A stretch of 43,032 bases of DNA, taken from positions 1 to 43,032 of the forward strand of contig NZ_JQNR01000001.1 of the NCBI RefSeq assembly GCF_000745345.1, in the 5' to 3' direction. A program made the translations under genes and the position numbers. The stretch comes from Actinacidiphila yeochonensis CN732. Its GTDB lineage: Bacteria; Actinomycetota; Actinomycetes; Streptomycetales; Streptomycetaceae. Below are positions 8,104 through 15,492 of this stretch, piece by piece. The notes beneath the pieces are model-generated. The model ran no database searches and was not told where the DNA came from. It saw only the letters and a program-made list of their open reading frames with translations. The stretch's first letter is position 1. The number at the start of each line of letters is the position of its first letter.

Positions 8104-9045
8104 TCAGCCTTGCGGGGCATCGGGCTGCGGTGCCCGCTTCGCTCTCCCGTTGAGGACCGTCAGCACGGCGTTGATCTCACGCAGGAGTTCCTCGTAGCGC
8201 TCGGGGTCACCTTCGGTCGTCGCCTCCTGGAAGGCGGCTTTGGTGAGGTGCCGCCGGGCAGCCTTGAGCTCGATCAGGCCGCGGTGCAGGCTGTCCAGTT
8301 GGGGGTGCTCAACGATCTCGGCGTCCTCGATGTCGTCAGCATCGGACCGCCCCCCGACTCCGTTCGAATCTGATTCGAACGATCCGGGACCAATTGGTCC
8401 TGGAACTTTTGGCGGCTGGAAGAGGACTGTCGCGCGCCCGTGCAGATCCTCGCGGGCCTGGTCCGGATCGGCGGGCAGTGGCCTGTCCCGGAGGGACCGC
8501 CGTAGGTCCGTGAGGTGTTTCGCTGTGAGGCGGCCGCCGGCGGCGCGGGCTGCGGTGTCGGCTGCGGCGTACAGCTCGACGGCCACGGACTCAGGCAGGT
8601 CGGCGATCTCCCGCACCTGGCCCTCAACTGGCGACTCGCCCGTCCGGGAGGTGATCGCCAGGGCGATCGGGTAGCCGGTGACCCAGCGGCGGGCCTGGCG
8701 GGGCACCACGTCGGGGATCAGGTCGACCACGTACTGCTCCAGTGAGGAGTGGGTGCGGCGGAACCACTTGCCCTTCGCTGCCGCGGCGATGCCCTGCCCC
8801 ATCACCCACACTGCGGCTTTGCCTGCGGCGTGCGCGGTACGGATGACCGTCTCGGTCTGGTCCTTCTGCTGTTCCTCGCGTGCTGTGAGGTCAGAACGGT
8901 CGTCGTCCAGCACCTCGGTGACGTCGGCGAGGTTGGGGAGACCTGCCGCGAGTTTGGTGATGGCTTCAGCCGCTCCGGCCGCAAGGGCGTGGGGGGAGAC
9001 GGCGGGGCTGGAGTCGTCCAGGTCGAAGTCTGCGAGGCGGGCCAT
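8104..9045 (-). CDS. Putative ParA partner / partition-associated protein, 313 aa
   Basis: The start codon overlaps the parA stop (TGATG), so the two are translationally coupled, as expected of a ParA partner. I see no clear ParB nuclease-like box. The protein is largely helical. An acidic N-terminus is followed by a helix-turn-helix-like region around VVPRQARRWVTGYPIALAI and later by LTAKHLTDLRRSLRDRPLP. A low-complexity linker leads to a C-terminal LHRGLIELKAARRHL and YEELLREINAVLTVLN segment that could dimerise. The role as centromere-binding partner is inferred from position. Confidence 0.65.
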   Translation of the reverse strand: MARLADFDLDDSSPAVSPHALAAGAAEAITKLAAGLPNLADVTEVLDDDRSDLTAREEQQKDQTETVIRTAHAAGKAAVWVMGQGIAAAAKGKWFRRTHSSLEQYVVDLIPDVVPRQARRWVTGYPIALAITSRTGESPVEGQVREIADLPESVAVELYAAADTAARAAGGRLTAKHLTDLRRSLRDRPLPADPDQAREDLHGRATVLFQPPKVPGPIGPGSFESDSNGVGGRSDADDIEDAEIVEHPQLDSLHRGLIELKAARRHLTKAAFQEATTEGDPERYEELLREINAVLTVLNGRAKRAPQPDAPQG

Positions 9046-9779
9046 CAGGCTGCCGCCTCCAGGGTCTCAACGACCTTGAGGAAGTGCCCGAGGTCCTTGG
9101 GGCAGGTCTCCATCGCGTCTTCGTAGTCCACCAGGTCGGGGACTTCCGCCGCGAGCAGGTCGTAGTTGGCGGCGCGGATCTTCTCGCGGGCCGCCTCGTT
9201 GTGGGAGGCGCGGGAGTTCTTCACCCGGGTGAAGACGACGTCTGCGGCGATTTCCCGGAGGCGGCCGGCCTCGCGGGCGGCGGACAGGGCGCCGTCCAGC
9301 GAGCCGCGGATGCGGCGCATCTCCGCCTTGCGCGGGGAGGTGACGAACAGGACCTGGTCGCACACGGCGACTGCGGAACCGAAGATGTCGCTGGACTCGC
9401 CGCCGCAGTCGATGACGACGACGTCGTATCCGTCGGTGTCCTCAAGGACCCGGTCGCCGACCCTGGCGTGGGGCCAGGTCTCGATGGCGTAGGGGAGCGG
9501 GTCACCCTTCTTCTTGGCGAGGCGGTACCAGTCGTACGCGGTCTGGGACATCGGGTCGGCGTCGACCAGGAGGACCCGCAGGCCGTAGTGCCTGGCGTAC
9601 ACGAGCGCGATGAAGATGCTCATGGTGGACTTGCCGACGCCTCCCTTGAGGCCGCCGATCGCGATGACCTTCTTCTTCTTGCTGCCGAGCCACTTGAGCT
9701 TCCGGCGTGCTTCCCCCTGCTCCGGGGTCAGCTCTTCCGAACGCGGGACCGGGATACTCTCGGAGTTGGTGGTCGTCAT
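9045..9779 (-). CDS. parA: ParA-family partition ATPase
   Basis: A 244-aa deviant-Walker ATPase. The Walker A box is KGGVGKST (45-52), the A' motif VDADP (72-76) and the Walker B VVVIDCGG (about 120-127). Such proteins form ATP-dependent patterns on the nucleoid that space plasmid copies before septation. A lysine stretch (GSKKKKVIAIGG) precedes the P-loop. The ATG at 9779 follows GAGGAAG; more upstream in-frame sequence crosses a hairpin and looks non-coding. The downstream partner gene overlaps by one base. Confidence 0.93.
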   Translation of the reverse strand: MTTTNSESIPVPRSEELTPEQGEARRKLKWLGSKKKKVIAIGGLKGGVGKSTMSIFIALVYARHYGLRVLLVDADPMSQTAYDWYRLAKKKGDPLPYAIETWPHARVGDRVLEDTDGYDVVVIDCGGESSDIFGSAVAVCDQVLFVTSPRKAEMRRIRGSLDGALSAAREAGRLREIAADVVFTRVKNSRASHNEAAREKIRAANYDLLAAEVPDLVDYEDAMETCPKDLGHFLKVVETLEAAA

Positions 9780-9820
9780 GCTCTTCCTCGCAGGTTGTTC
9801 GCGGTGGCGGCCCGACGGGG

Positions 9821-9842
9821 CCCCGTCTGGGAGAAGACGGGG
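9821..9842. terminator. Small hairpin in the parA leader
   Basis: CCCCGTCT (9821-9828) pairs perfectly with AGACGGGG (9835-9842) across a 6-nt loop, about 40 bp upstream of the parA start. It could be a terminator/attenuator for readthrough from upstream, or a leader structure. Confidence 0.5.
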
Positions 9843-9957
9843 TCTCCGTGTTTTCAGCCGGGCTTGAGCGTAGCGCCGCCTCGGTCGACCTCTGAGGAAC
9901 ACCGCCCGGACGGACTTCGCCGACCTGTTAGCGGATCGGCCCTGAACGCACGAAAGA

Positions 9958-9991
9958 CCCCGGGCCGCAGCAGAGTTGCTGCGGCCCGGGG
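9958..9991 (-). terminator. Strong terminator downstream of the wbl/lsr2-like gene cluster
   Basis: A perfect 15-bp stem (9958-9972 with 9977-9991) closes a GAGT tetraloop, about 20 bp beyond the stop of the OB-fold gene. It separates the upstream wbl/lsr2-like/OB-fold genes from parA. Confidence 0.8.
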
Positions 9992-10011
9992 CCTGTCCGT
10001 GCTGTGGGGGG

Positions 10012-10575
10012 TCAGATGTCGCCGTAGGCGCGGCGCTGGTGGGTGTCGATGAGCGTGGTGGCGGTGTCGGGGTAGACCGCAGTGCCGAGCAGGTCGCCAG
10101 CCTCGGTCCAGACGGTGTCGGCGCACAGGTCCGGGTCGGACCAGACGACGTAGGGCCCGTACCGCTCGAGGCGCCCGACGTCGGAGAGGGTGTCTCCGTC
10201 GACCGGGGCCGCCGGGCCGGCGGCCGCCGTGGTGCCCGCGTCGTCGGCCTGGTCGTCGCTGGTGTCGTCGTCCGGGAAGTCCAGGGGCGGGGTACCCAGC
10301 AGTTCGAGGGTGAGCACCTGCAGCCACATCGGGTGTCCGCTGATGCGGGGCAGTCCGAGGTGCCCGGTGACGCGGACGTAGTCACCGGGGCGCAGCTGGT
10401 GCAGGACGTTGGCGGTCAGCTCGGAGGCGGCGACGCTGCACGGCAGCACCATCTCGTCAACGAGTTCGTCGGTGGGGGAGACGATCAGGCGGAAGCGGGC
10501 GCGGGTGCCGGTGGTGTCGTCGGCGGCGACCTCTTCGTCCAGGTAGCCGTCCAGGACTATCCCGTCGGTCGTCAT
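10012..10575 (-). CDS. OB-fold-like protein, 187 aa
   Basis: The first 90 residues look like a single-strand-binding-type beta barrel: GIVLDGYLDEEVA, RARFRLIVSP, then LRPGDYVRVTGHLGLP and MWLQVLTLELLG. The RPGDxVxVxGxL pattern is characteristic of OB folds. An acidic Asp-rich linker and a C-terminal YGPYVVWSDPDLC segment follow. A role in binding single-stranded DNA during replication or transfer is inference. It starts 3 bp after the lsr2-like gene ends and is the last gene before a strong terminator. Confidence 0.7.
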   Translation of the reverse strand: MTTDGIVLDGYLDEEVAADDTTGTRARFRLIVSPTDELVDEMVLPCSVAASELTANVLHQLRPGDYVRVTGHLGLPRISGHPMWLQVLTLELLGTPPLDFPDDDTSDDQADDAGTTAAAGPAAPVDGDTLSDVGRLERYGPYVVWSDPDLCADTVWTEAGDLLGTAVYPDTATTLIDTHQRRAYGDI

Positions 10576-10578
10576 TGT

Positions 10579-11496
10579 TCAGCCCGCCTTCGCCAGCGTG
10601 GCCGGCTGCTGGTGGGCGGCGTCGTAGGCGGCGACGATCGAGGCCTTGATGACGCCGGCGACGCCGACCTGGTGGCCGTTCTCGCGTGCCCACGTACGGA
10701 TCGCGGCGAGGTCCGAGCGCCTGGCGGGCTGGGGGCGGATCGGGGTGGGCGTCTCGATCGCTCCGGCGGCGCGGGGGACGCCGACCTTGAGCTGCCGCAG
10801 GCGGTCCTCTTCGGCTTTCAGTTCGGCCCGCAGCTCGGCGATGCGGGCTTCGACTTTGGTGGCGACCTGCTCGTTGACGCGGCGCTGGTTCAGGTCGGCG
10901 AGGTCCTGTCGGATCCGTCCGGCCGTGGCACGGACGCTGGCAAGCGGGTGCTGCTGCGCCCACATCAGCAGCAGGTCGACGTCGGCGACGTCCGGCTCGG
11001 TGGCGGCCGGGGTGGAGGCGTCGACTTCGGCCTCGGCGGGTTCGGCGGTCTCCCCGCCCGCGGTGTCGGTGTCGGTGGTGTCGCCGGTGTCGGTGTGGGC
11101 GGCCAGGAGGTCCTCGACTTCCTGCTGGGACATCCCGGTCGCCTCGGTGATGGTGGGGGCGTCGTCGCCGGCGTTGTGCATCGAGAGCGCCATCGCCTCA
11201 AAGGCGTTGAGGCCGACGGCCGGGGCGGCGGGGGTCTGGTCGGGCATCGCAGGCTCGTCTCCTGTCGGTTCGGGTTCGGCCGGGGAGTCGTCGGCCGGGT
11301 CGGGGATGAGGGGGAGCAGGGCGGTGAGGGTGTCGGCGTCGTCGGGCAGGGCGAGGGCGGCCAGGAGTTCGGCGAGGTCGTCCTTGTCGCGGGCGTGGCG
11401 GGCGGTTATGCGGGCTGCGGCGTGTTCCTCGGTGGCGTCGAACACGGTCAGGGGGATGGATTCGGCTGCTGCGTGGATGTCGAAGTTGTCGTACAT
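10579..11496 (-). CDS. Protein with Lsr2-like C-terminal DNA-binding domain, 305 aa
   Basis: The last 45 residues (DLAAIRTWARENGHQ, then VIKASIVAAYDAAHQ, about 263-297) match the Lsr2 C-terminal fold (WAxxNGxxV...I...VxxAY). The hallmark RGR minor-groove hook is replaced by VAG. The middle holds a helix-turn-helix-like ITEATGMSQQEVEDLLAAH and a coiled coil (ATKVEARIAELRAELKAEEDRLRQ). Asp/Thr/Glu-rich linkers separate these parts. Lsr2 is an actinobacterial xenogeneic silencer; this longer plasmid relative may modulate host or plasmid silencing (inference). It sits 8 bp downstream of a small CxxC protein gene in the wbl cluster. Confidence 0.7.
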   Translation of the reverse strand: MYDNFDIHAAAESIPLTVFDATEEHAAARITARHARDKDDLAELLAALALPDDADTLTALLPLIPDPADDSPAEPEPTGDEPAMPDQTPAAPAVGLNAFEAMALSMHNAGDDAPTITEATGMSQQEVEDLLAAHTDTGDTTDTDTAGGETAEPAEAEVDASTPAATEPDVADVDLLLMWAQQHPLASVRATAGRIRQDLADLNQRRVNEQVATKVEARIAELRAELKAEEDRLRQLKVGVPRAAGAIETPTPIRPQPARRSDLAAIRTWARENGHQVGVAGVIKASIVAAYDAAHQQPATLAKAG

Positions 11497-11504
11497 CTCG
11501 CCTC

Positions 11505-11726
11505 CTACGCGCCCGGTTTGCGGCGGGCGCGGGGCGGGTCGGACACGAACCGGGTCTCACCCGGGTGTGCGGCGTTCCACGCTTCGGCGCAGACCTTGCA
11601 GACGTCTTCGCCGGAGTGGGACTGCAGGACGGTGTGGCCCCGGCACAGGACGCAGCGGCCGCCACCGGTGTAGTGACGGCCGTCGCGCCAGTCCAGGAGT
11701 GTCCGCTGCGGGAGCGGCCCGGTCAT
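11505..11726 (-). CDS. Small zinc-finger-like protein, 73 aa
   Basis: Two CxxC knuckles (CVLCRGH and CKVCAEAW) about 16 residues apart suggest a zinc site. The ATG overlaps the stop of the upstream wbl gene (ATGA), so translation is coupled; a longer in-frame extension upstream lies inside the wbl gene and is not preferred. No family is recognised. Confidence 0.7.
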   Translation of the reverse strand: MTGPLPQRTLLDWRDGRHYTGGGRCVLCRGHTVLQSHSGEDVCKVCAEAWNAAHPGETRFVSDPPRARRKPGA

Positions 11727-12256
11727 GCGACCTTCTTCAACCCCAGTGCGCGGGCGAGGGTGTGCCGGTTGGCCATGGCGCGCTCGGGAGTGATCGGGCC
11801 ACGCCACGGCTCGTACGGCTCGGGTCGGGTGGGGATGAGTTCGAGGGCCAGCCGATCGAGGGCGGTCTCCCGTATCGGCGGCGGGTTGGTCCGGGCGCGC
11901 TGTCGGCGTTCAGCACGCCTGCGGTCGGCTGCGGCGACCTTGGCGACCCAGTCCGGCCCGAGGCGCTCCACCTGGCGCTTGCGCAGCGCGGTGCGCTCGC
12001 GCGGGGTGGTGGCCGCCCAGACGCCGACCCGGGTCAGCGCCGGGTTAGCCAGCGCCCATTTGAGGCAGTCGGTCACCAGCGGGCACTGCGCGCAGTCCCG
12101 TTTGGCGCGGCGGATGTCGACCGCGGTGTCGGAGAACCCTTGCGCGCCGCCTTTCTCGTGGGAGAAGCGGCCGGGGTTCTTCTGGCAGGCGGTCGGGGTG
12201 TCGCTGCGGGGGAAGGGGATCTGCGGCGCCGCCTCGGTGATGTCGCTGCTGCTCAT
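11723..12256 (-). CDS. WhiB-like (Wbl) transcription regulator
   Basis: A 177-aa Wbl protein. Four cysteines (C24, C55, C58, C64) have the C-Xn-CxxC-x5-C spacing that binds a 4Fe-4S cluster. They are followed by the turn motif in GVWAATTPRER (78-88; the usual form is G[VI]WGG) and a basic C-terminal helix. Wbl proteins pair with sigma factors to control development and redox responses in actinobacteria. The C-terminal extension (about 80 residues, ending in the conserved-looking ITPERAMANRHTLARALG) is longer than in chromosomal WhiB. Both ends overlap neighbours by 4 bp (ATGA), so it is tightly coupled within the cluster. Confidence 0.9.
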   Translation of the reverse strand: MSSSDITEAAPQIPFPRSDTPTACQKNPGRFSHEKGGAQGFSDTAVDIRRAKRDCAQCPLVTDCLKWALANPALTRVGVWAATTPRERTALRKRQVERLGPDWVAKVAAADRRRAERRQRARTNPPPIRETALDRLALELIPTRPEPYEPWRGPITPERAMANRHTLARALGLKKVA

Positions 12257-12495
12257 GAGGTCGCCTCCGTCGGTCCGGGCAGTCGCGCGAGCAGCTGCAG
12301 CGCGGCGGCGGGCGAGGTGTATTCGGTGAGGGCCGGCCGGTGGCAGACCCAGCAGGCGGTGTGCGGGCCTGCCCAGGTGACGGCGCAGTGGCCGCAGGCG
12401 TAGTGCCGGGCGCCGGGGCGGCGGCGGCCCAGTGCCCGGATCTGCGCGGCGGCACGCAGGGCGGCGGCGGGGCGGGGGAGGGTCGGCCGGATCAT
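12253..12495 (-). CDS. Small zinc-ribbon-like protein, 80 aa
   Basis: YACGHCAVTW and CWVCHRP form two CxxC knuckles 12 residues apart, resembling a zinc ribbon. The ATG overlaps the stop of the GGDEF gene and the stop overlaps the wbl start, each by 4 bp. No family is recognised; an accessory DNA- or protein-binding role is possible. Confidence 0.65.
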   Translation of the reverse strand: MIRPTLPRPAAALRAAAQIRALGRRRPGARHYACGHCAVTWAGPHTACWVCHRPALTEYTSPAAALQLLARLPGPTEATS

Positions 12496-13178
12496 GCCGC
12501 GACCTGCCCGGTGGTGTGGGTGCCCGGGCGGCCGGCGCGGCGGCCGTTGACGGTGGGGACGTCGCGGTGCGCGGGGCCGGCCAGGACGGTGCGGCCGCCG
12601 TGCTTGCCCGCGTACATCGCGGCGTCGGCCGCGCGCAGCAGGCCCGACAGGTCGCGGGTGCCGACCAGGTCGGGGGCGGCGGCGCCGACCGAGACGGCCG
12701 GGGTGAGGTGCGTGCCCTCCAGCGGGAGAGGGGCGGTCAGCATGGTGTCGAGCTGGTCGACGCGGACCTGGCGGCGGCCGGAGCCGATGTAGGCGGCGAC
12801 GGCGAACTCGTCACCGCCGAACCTGCCCACGACACCGCGGGAGCCGGCCCACTGGGTGAGCCGGTCGGCGACGGCGGCCAGGAGCTGGTCGCCGCTGTCG
12901 TGCCCGTGGGTGTCGTTGACGGTCTTGAAGTCGTCGACGTCGGCGAGCAGCACCAGGACGTCGTTGCCGTAGGCGCGCACGAGCCGGTCGGCGCGGGTGG
13001 TGAAGTCGTCGCGGCGCAGCAGCCCGGTGAGCGGGTCGCGGCGGGCGGCGGCGAAGCGGCGGTGCCAGATGACGGAGTGGACGGTCCATCCGGCCAGCGG
13101 GACGGCGGCCGCGGTGACGGCGGCGGCCGCGGCCGGGATGTGGGCCATGCGGCCCGTGACGTGCACGGTGGAGGCCAT
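12492..13178 (-). CDS. GGDEF-domain protein (putative diguanylate cyclase)
   Basis: A 228-aa protein. One probable membrane segment (about residues 14-38) is followed by a complete GGDEF domain: DPLTGL (49-53), LLADVDDFKTVNDTHGHDSGDQLL (79-100) and RFGGDEF (119-125). The intact GGDEF signature suggests c-di-GMP synthesis. The RxxD inhibitory site expected about five residues before the signature is absent, so product feedback is unlikely. In Streptomyces c-di-GMP drives the BldD and WhiG/RsiG developmental switches. The gene is joined by 4-bp overlaps to a zinc-ribbon gene and then to a wbl gene. Confidence 0.88.
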   Translation of the reverse strand: MASTVHVTGRMAHIPAAAAAVTAAAVPLAGWTVHSVIWHRRFAAARRDPLTGLLRRDDFTTRADRLVRAYGNDVLVLLADVDDFKTVNDTHGHDSGDQLLAAVADRLTQWAGSRGVVGRFGGDEFAVAAYIGSGRRQVRVDQLDTMLTAPLPLEGTHLTPAVSVGAAAPDLVGTRDLSGLLRAADAAMYAGKHGGRTVLAGPAHRDVPTVNGRRAGRPGTHTTGQVAA

Positions 13179-13283
13179 ACTGAGGCTCCCTCTCGTGTCG
13201 GTAATGCGGGGTGGGTGCCCGGGGCGGCCGGTGAGGTTGACGGCCGCGGCGGCCGTCCCGGAGCGCAGAGGATCTGTGAGCGG

Positions 13284-13982
13284 TCAGGAGCTGGCGGCGT
13301 CGGCCATGCGCTCCGAGAACCGCGGGGCGTCGGCGGTCGTCGTCCACTCGCCGTCGGTGATGAGCCGGCCCCTGGAGCCGAACCCGTGGCTGGGGGACTT
13401 GGCGGCGCCGTGGAACAGGTGGAGGACCGGGACGCCGCCGGACCAGTGGTCGAAGTGCTGCCAGGTGAAGCCCGGGTGCGCCGGGTCGTCGTGGTAGAAC
13501 TCGCCGGCGGGGACGTAGGCGGCGGTGAGGTCGAAGACCTGGCCGGTGTCGGGGTGGGTCCACTGGGTGCGGCCGATCTCGGTCTCGGGGACCGGGTGGC
13601 CGGCGGCGTCGACGCGGCGGTCCATCCACGTGACGGTGACCAGGTAGCCGGGGTGGTCCCAGGTGTTCGGGTAGGGCTGGCCGGGGTTGTAGTAGTCGAT
13701 GTGGACGTCCAGGCCCGTCAGCGGCTGCCGGCTGCGCAGCTCGCTGTGGAGCAGGTGGGCGCGGCCAGCCGGGACGGGCTTGGTGTGCGGGTCGTCGACC
13801 CGGCCGCTGCCGGCGCCGTTGGCCAGCCAGCCGCGGATCGAGGCGTAGATCCGCCCATCGGTGTCGGGGGCGTTCTCGGTGACCTGCCAGTCGGCGAGCA
13901 CCATCGGCAGGTAGCCGGCGAAGACGAGCGTGCCGTGGTCGGTGTCGGCGATGTGGTGGTCGGGGGTGTTCCAATCCTTCAT
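13284..13982 (-). CDS. Hypothetical protein, 232 aa
   Basis: I do not recognise the family. The protein is rich in His, Asp, Trp and Tyr, with DHHIADTDHGTLVFAGYLP near the start, TWDHPGYLVTVTWMDRRV in the middle and PGFTWQHFDHWSGG later. It looks like a soluble beta-rich protein without membrane segments. The ATG follows GGAGGGA at a normal distance. A GC-rich hairpin separates it from the upstream Nudix gene. Function unknown. Confidence 0.75.
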   Translation of the reverse strand: MKDWNTPDHHIADTDHGTLVFAGYLPMVLADWQVTENAPDTDGRIYASIRGWLANGAGSGRVDDPHTKPVPAGRAHLLHSELRSRQPLTGLDVHIDYYNPGQPYPNTWDHPGYLVTVTWMDRRVDAAGHPVPETEIGRTQWTHPDTGQVFDLTAAYVPAGEFYHDDPAHPGFTWQHFDHWSGGVPVLHLFHGAAKSPSHGFGSRGRLITDGEWTTTADAPRFSERMADAASS

Positions 13983-14063
13983 GCCGAAGTCCCTCCGTTG
14001 TGCGGGCCGGGCTGTCCGGTCCTCCGCGCCGCCCCGGCCGTGCAGGCCGGGGCGGCACAGGGG

Positions 14064-14771
14064 TCAGGCAGTTCGGGAGGCGGTGGCGTCGGCGACGATC
14101 TCGGCGTGGTCGAACGCGAGGTCCGGGAGGTCGGCCAGGGGCCACCAGCGGGCGGCGGCTGCGTCGTCCCCGGCGGTCGGCTCCACCAGTTCGGGCAGGG
14201 TCGCGGTGAAGGCGGCCGTGACGTACCGGCCGCGCGGGTCACGGCCGGGGGTGTCGTAGCTGCCGACCGGCCGCAGATCGGCGGTGGAGACGACGATCCC
14301 GGTCTCCTCCTCCAGCTCGCGGGTGGAGGCGTCCAGCGCGGACTCCCCGATGCTGACGTGACCGCCGGGCAGTGCCCAGTGGCCCTTGTGCGGGTCCCAG
14401 CCGCGTTCGATCAGCAGGACGTGGCCGGCGGCGAGCACGACGACGTCGGCGGTGTAGCGGATCGTCGCGTCGGGGTCGGCGTAGGGCGCGGTGAGCTGGT
14501 CCAGGGCGCGGCGGATGCGGTCGGCGGCCTCGAGGACGTACGTGCGGTGCCGCTCCGGGTCGACGTCGCGCTCGCCGTAGGCGGCGACCTCCTCCTGCGG
14601 AGTGCCCGCGGTGGTGGCCAGGCGCTCCAGGTGGAAGGTGGCGGCGGCCATCTCGGTGAGCATGGGCGTCTCGACGGCGGCGACCCTGGCGGCCAGGTCG
14701 CATTCGGGGCGGGTACGGCGGGCCCGGCGGGCTGCGCGGCGGGCGGTCTGATCGGTGGTGCTGCTGCTCAC
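14064..14771 (-). CDS. Nudix hydrolase
   Basis: A 235-aa protein with a complete Nudix box at residues 137-159: G-x5-E-x7-RELEEETGI. WALPGGHVSIGES immediately precedes and includes it. An N-terminal helical region of about 100 residues (MLTEMAAATFHLERLATTAG) is extra to the Nudix core. Nudix enzymes hydrolyse nucleoside diphosphates linked to another moiety; the substrate cannot be told here. Start GTG at 14771 has GAAGGGA about 9 nt upstream. It lies between an unknown gene and an HEMHH protein gene, with hairpins on both sides. Confidence 0.9.
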   Translation of the reverse strand: MSSSTTDQTARRAARRARRTRPECDLAARVAAVETPMLTEMAAATFHLERLATTAGTPQEEVAAYGERDVDPERHRTYVLEAADRIRRALDQLTAPYADPDATIRYTADVVVLAAGHVLLIERGWDPHKGHWALPGGHVSIGESALDASTRELEEETGIVVSTADLRPVGSYDTPGRDPRGRYVTAAFTATLPELVEPTAGDDAAAARWWPLADLPDLAFDHAEIVADATASRTA

Positions 14772-14861
14772 GGAGGGGTGTCCCTTCGGTGTGCGGGCCG
14801 GGCTGTCCGGCCCCTGCGCACCGCCCCGGCCCGGCAGGACCGGGGCGGCACGCAGGGGGCG

Positions 14862-15416
14862 TCAGTCGCGGGTGGCGAACTGCTTGAGCAGCTGCTCGGC
14901 TTCGTCCTCTTCGGCGTGGGCCTGCTTGAGCAGGTCGTCGTAGTCGCGCTTGGACAGTCGCCGGTGGTGCATCTCGTGGCGGACCAGGGCGACGCGGCGT
15001 TCGCGGGCGCCGTGGCGGATGAGCTGGTCGACCTCGATGAAGGCGTAGACGAGCGTGGCGTCGGTCTCGGAGGTGCGGCGCAGCCGGCTGGCGTTGAGGA
15101 GGATCCGCACGGTGCCCTTGGGCGCGATCACCACGGCCGCGTACAGGTCGGACGGCTTGCGGGTGATAGTCAGCGGGTGTTCGTGCCACAGCTTCTTCGG
15201 CACGCCGGCTGCCTCGCCCTGTGCGTCGGCGGCGAGTTGGGGCAGTGCCTTCGGCTTGGCGATGACGATGTGGATGCCGTTGAGCGGGCGGCGCTGGAAG
15301 TGGTTCTGCACGAGCCGGGCGGCGCCCGGCACGCGGTCGGTGACGGTGCGCTGGAGGCGGCGGGAGACGCCGATGCGCTGGATCGTCATCCGGGAGCTGA
15401 GGGAAGGGGGCGGCAT
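14862..15416 (-). CDS. Protein with HExxH motif, 184 aa
   Basis: The C-terminal third carries RRVALVRHEMHHRRLS, with HEMHH at 147-151. A hydrophobic run before HExxH is the usual setting of a zinc metallopeptidase helix. No third ligand is obvious, so catalysis is uncertain. The N-terminal two thirds are mixed alpha/beta (GIHIVIAKPKALPQL and LYAAVVIAPKGTVRILLNAS). It ends in an acidic helix. Start ATG at 15416 follows AGGAG. Family not recognised; it could instead be a structural protein whose motif is coincidental. Confidence 0.7.
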   Translation of the reverse strand: MPPPSLSSRMTIQRIGVSRRLQRTVTDRVPGAARLVQNHFQRRPLNGIHIVIAKPKALPQLAADAQGEAAGVPKKLWHEHPLTITRKPSDLYAAVVIAPKGTVRILLNASRLRRTSETDATLVYAFIEVDQLIRHGARERRVALVRHEMHHRRLSKRDYDDLLKQAHAEEDEAEQLLKQFATRD

Positions 15417-15492
15417 TCGGGCTCCTGTCGGGTGGGCTGACGAGCGGCCGCGCCGTCCCGGCCGGGGAGGGCCGGGACGGCACGGTCAGCGG

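Noticed and set aside
12432..15440. 1002-codon open frame on the plus strand
   Set aside because: It runs antisense to the GGDEF, unknown, Nudix and HEMHH genes, whose motifs are clear on the minus strand. Long antisense frames are expected in very GC-rich DNA, and this one is Gly/Val/Ala low-complexity.
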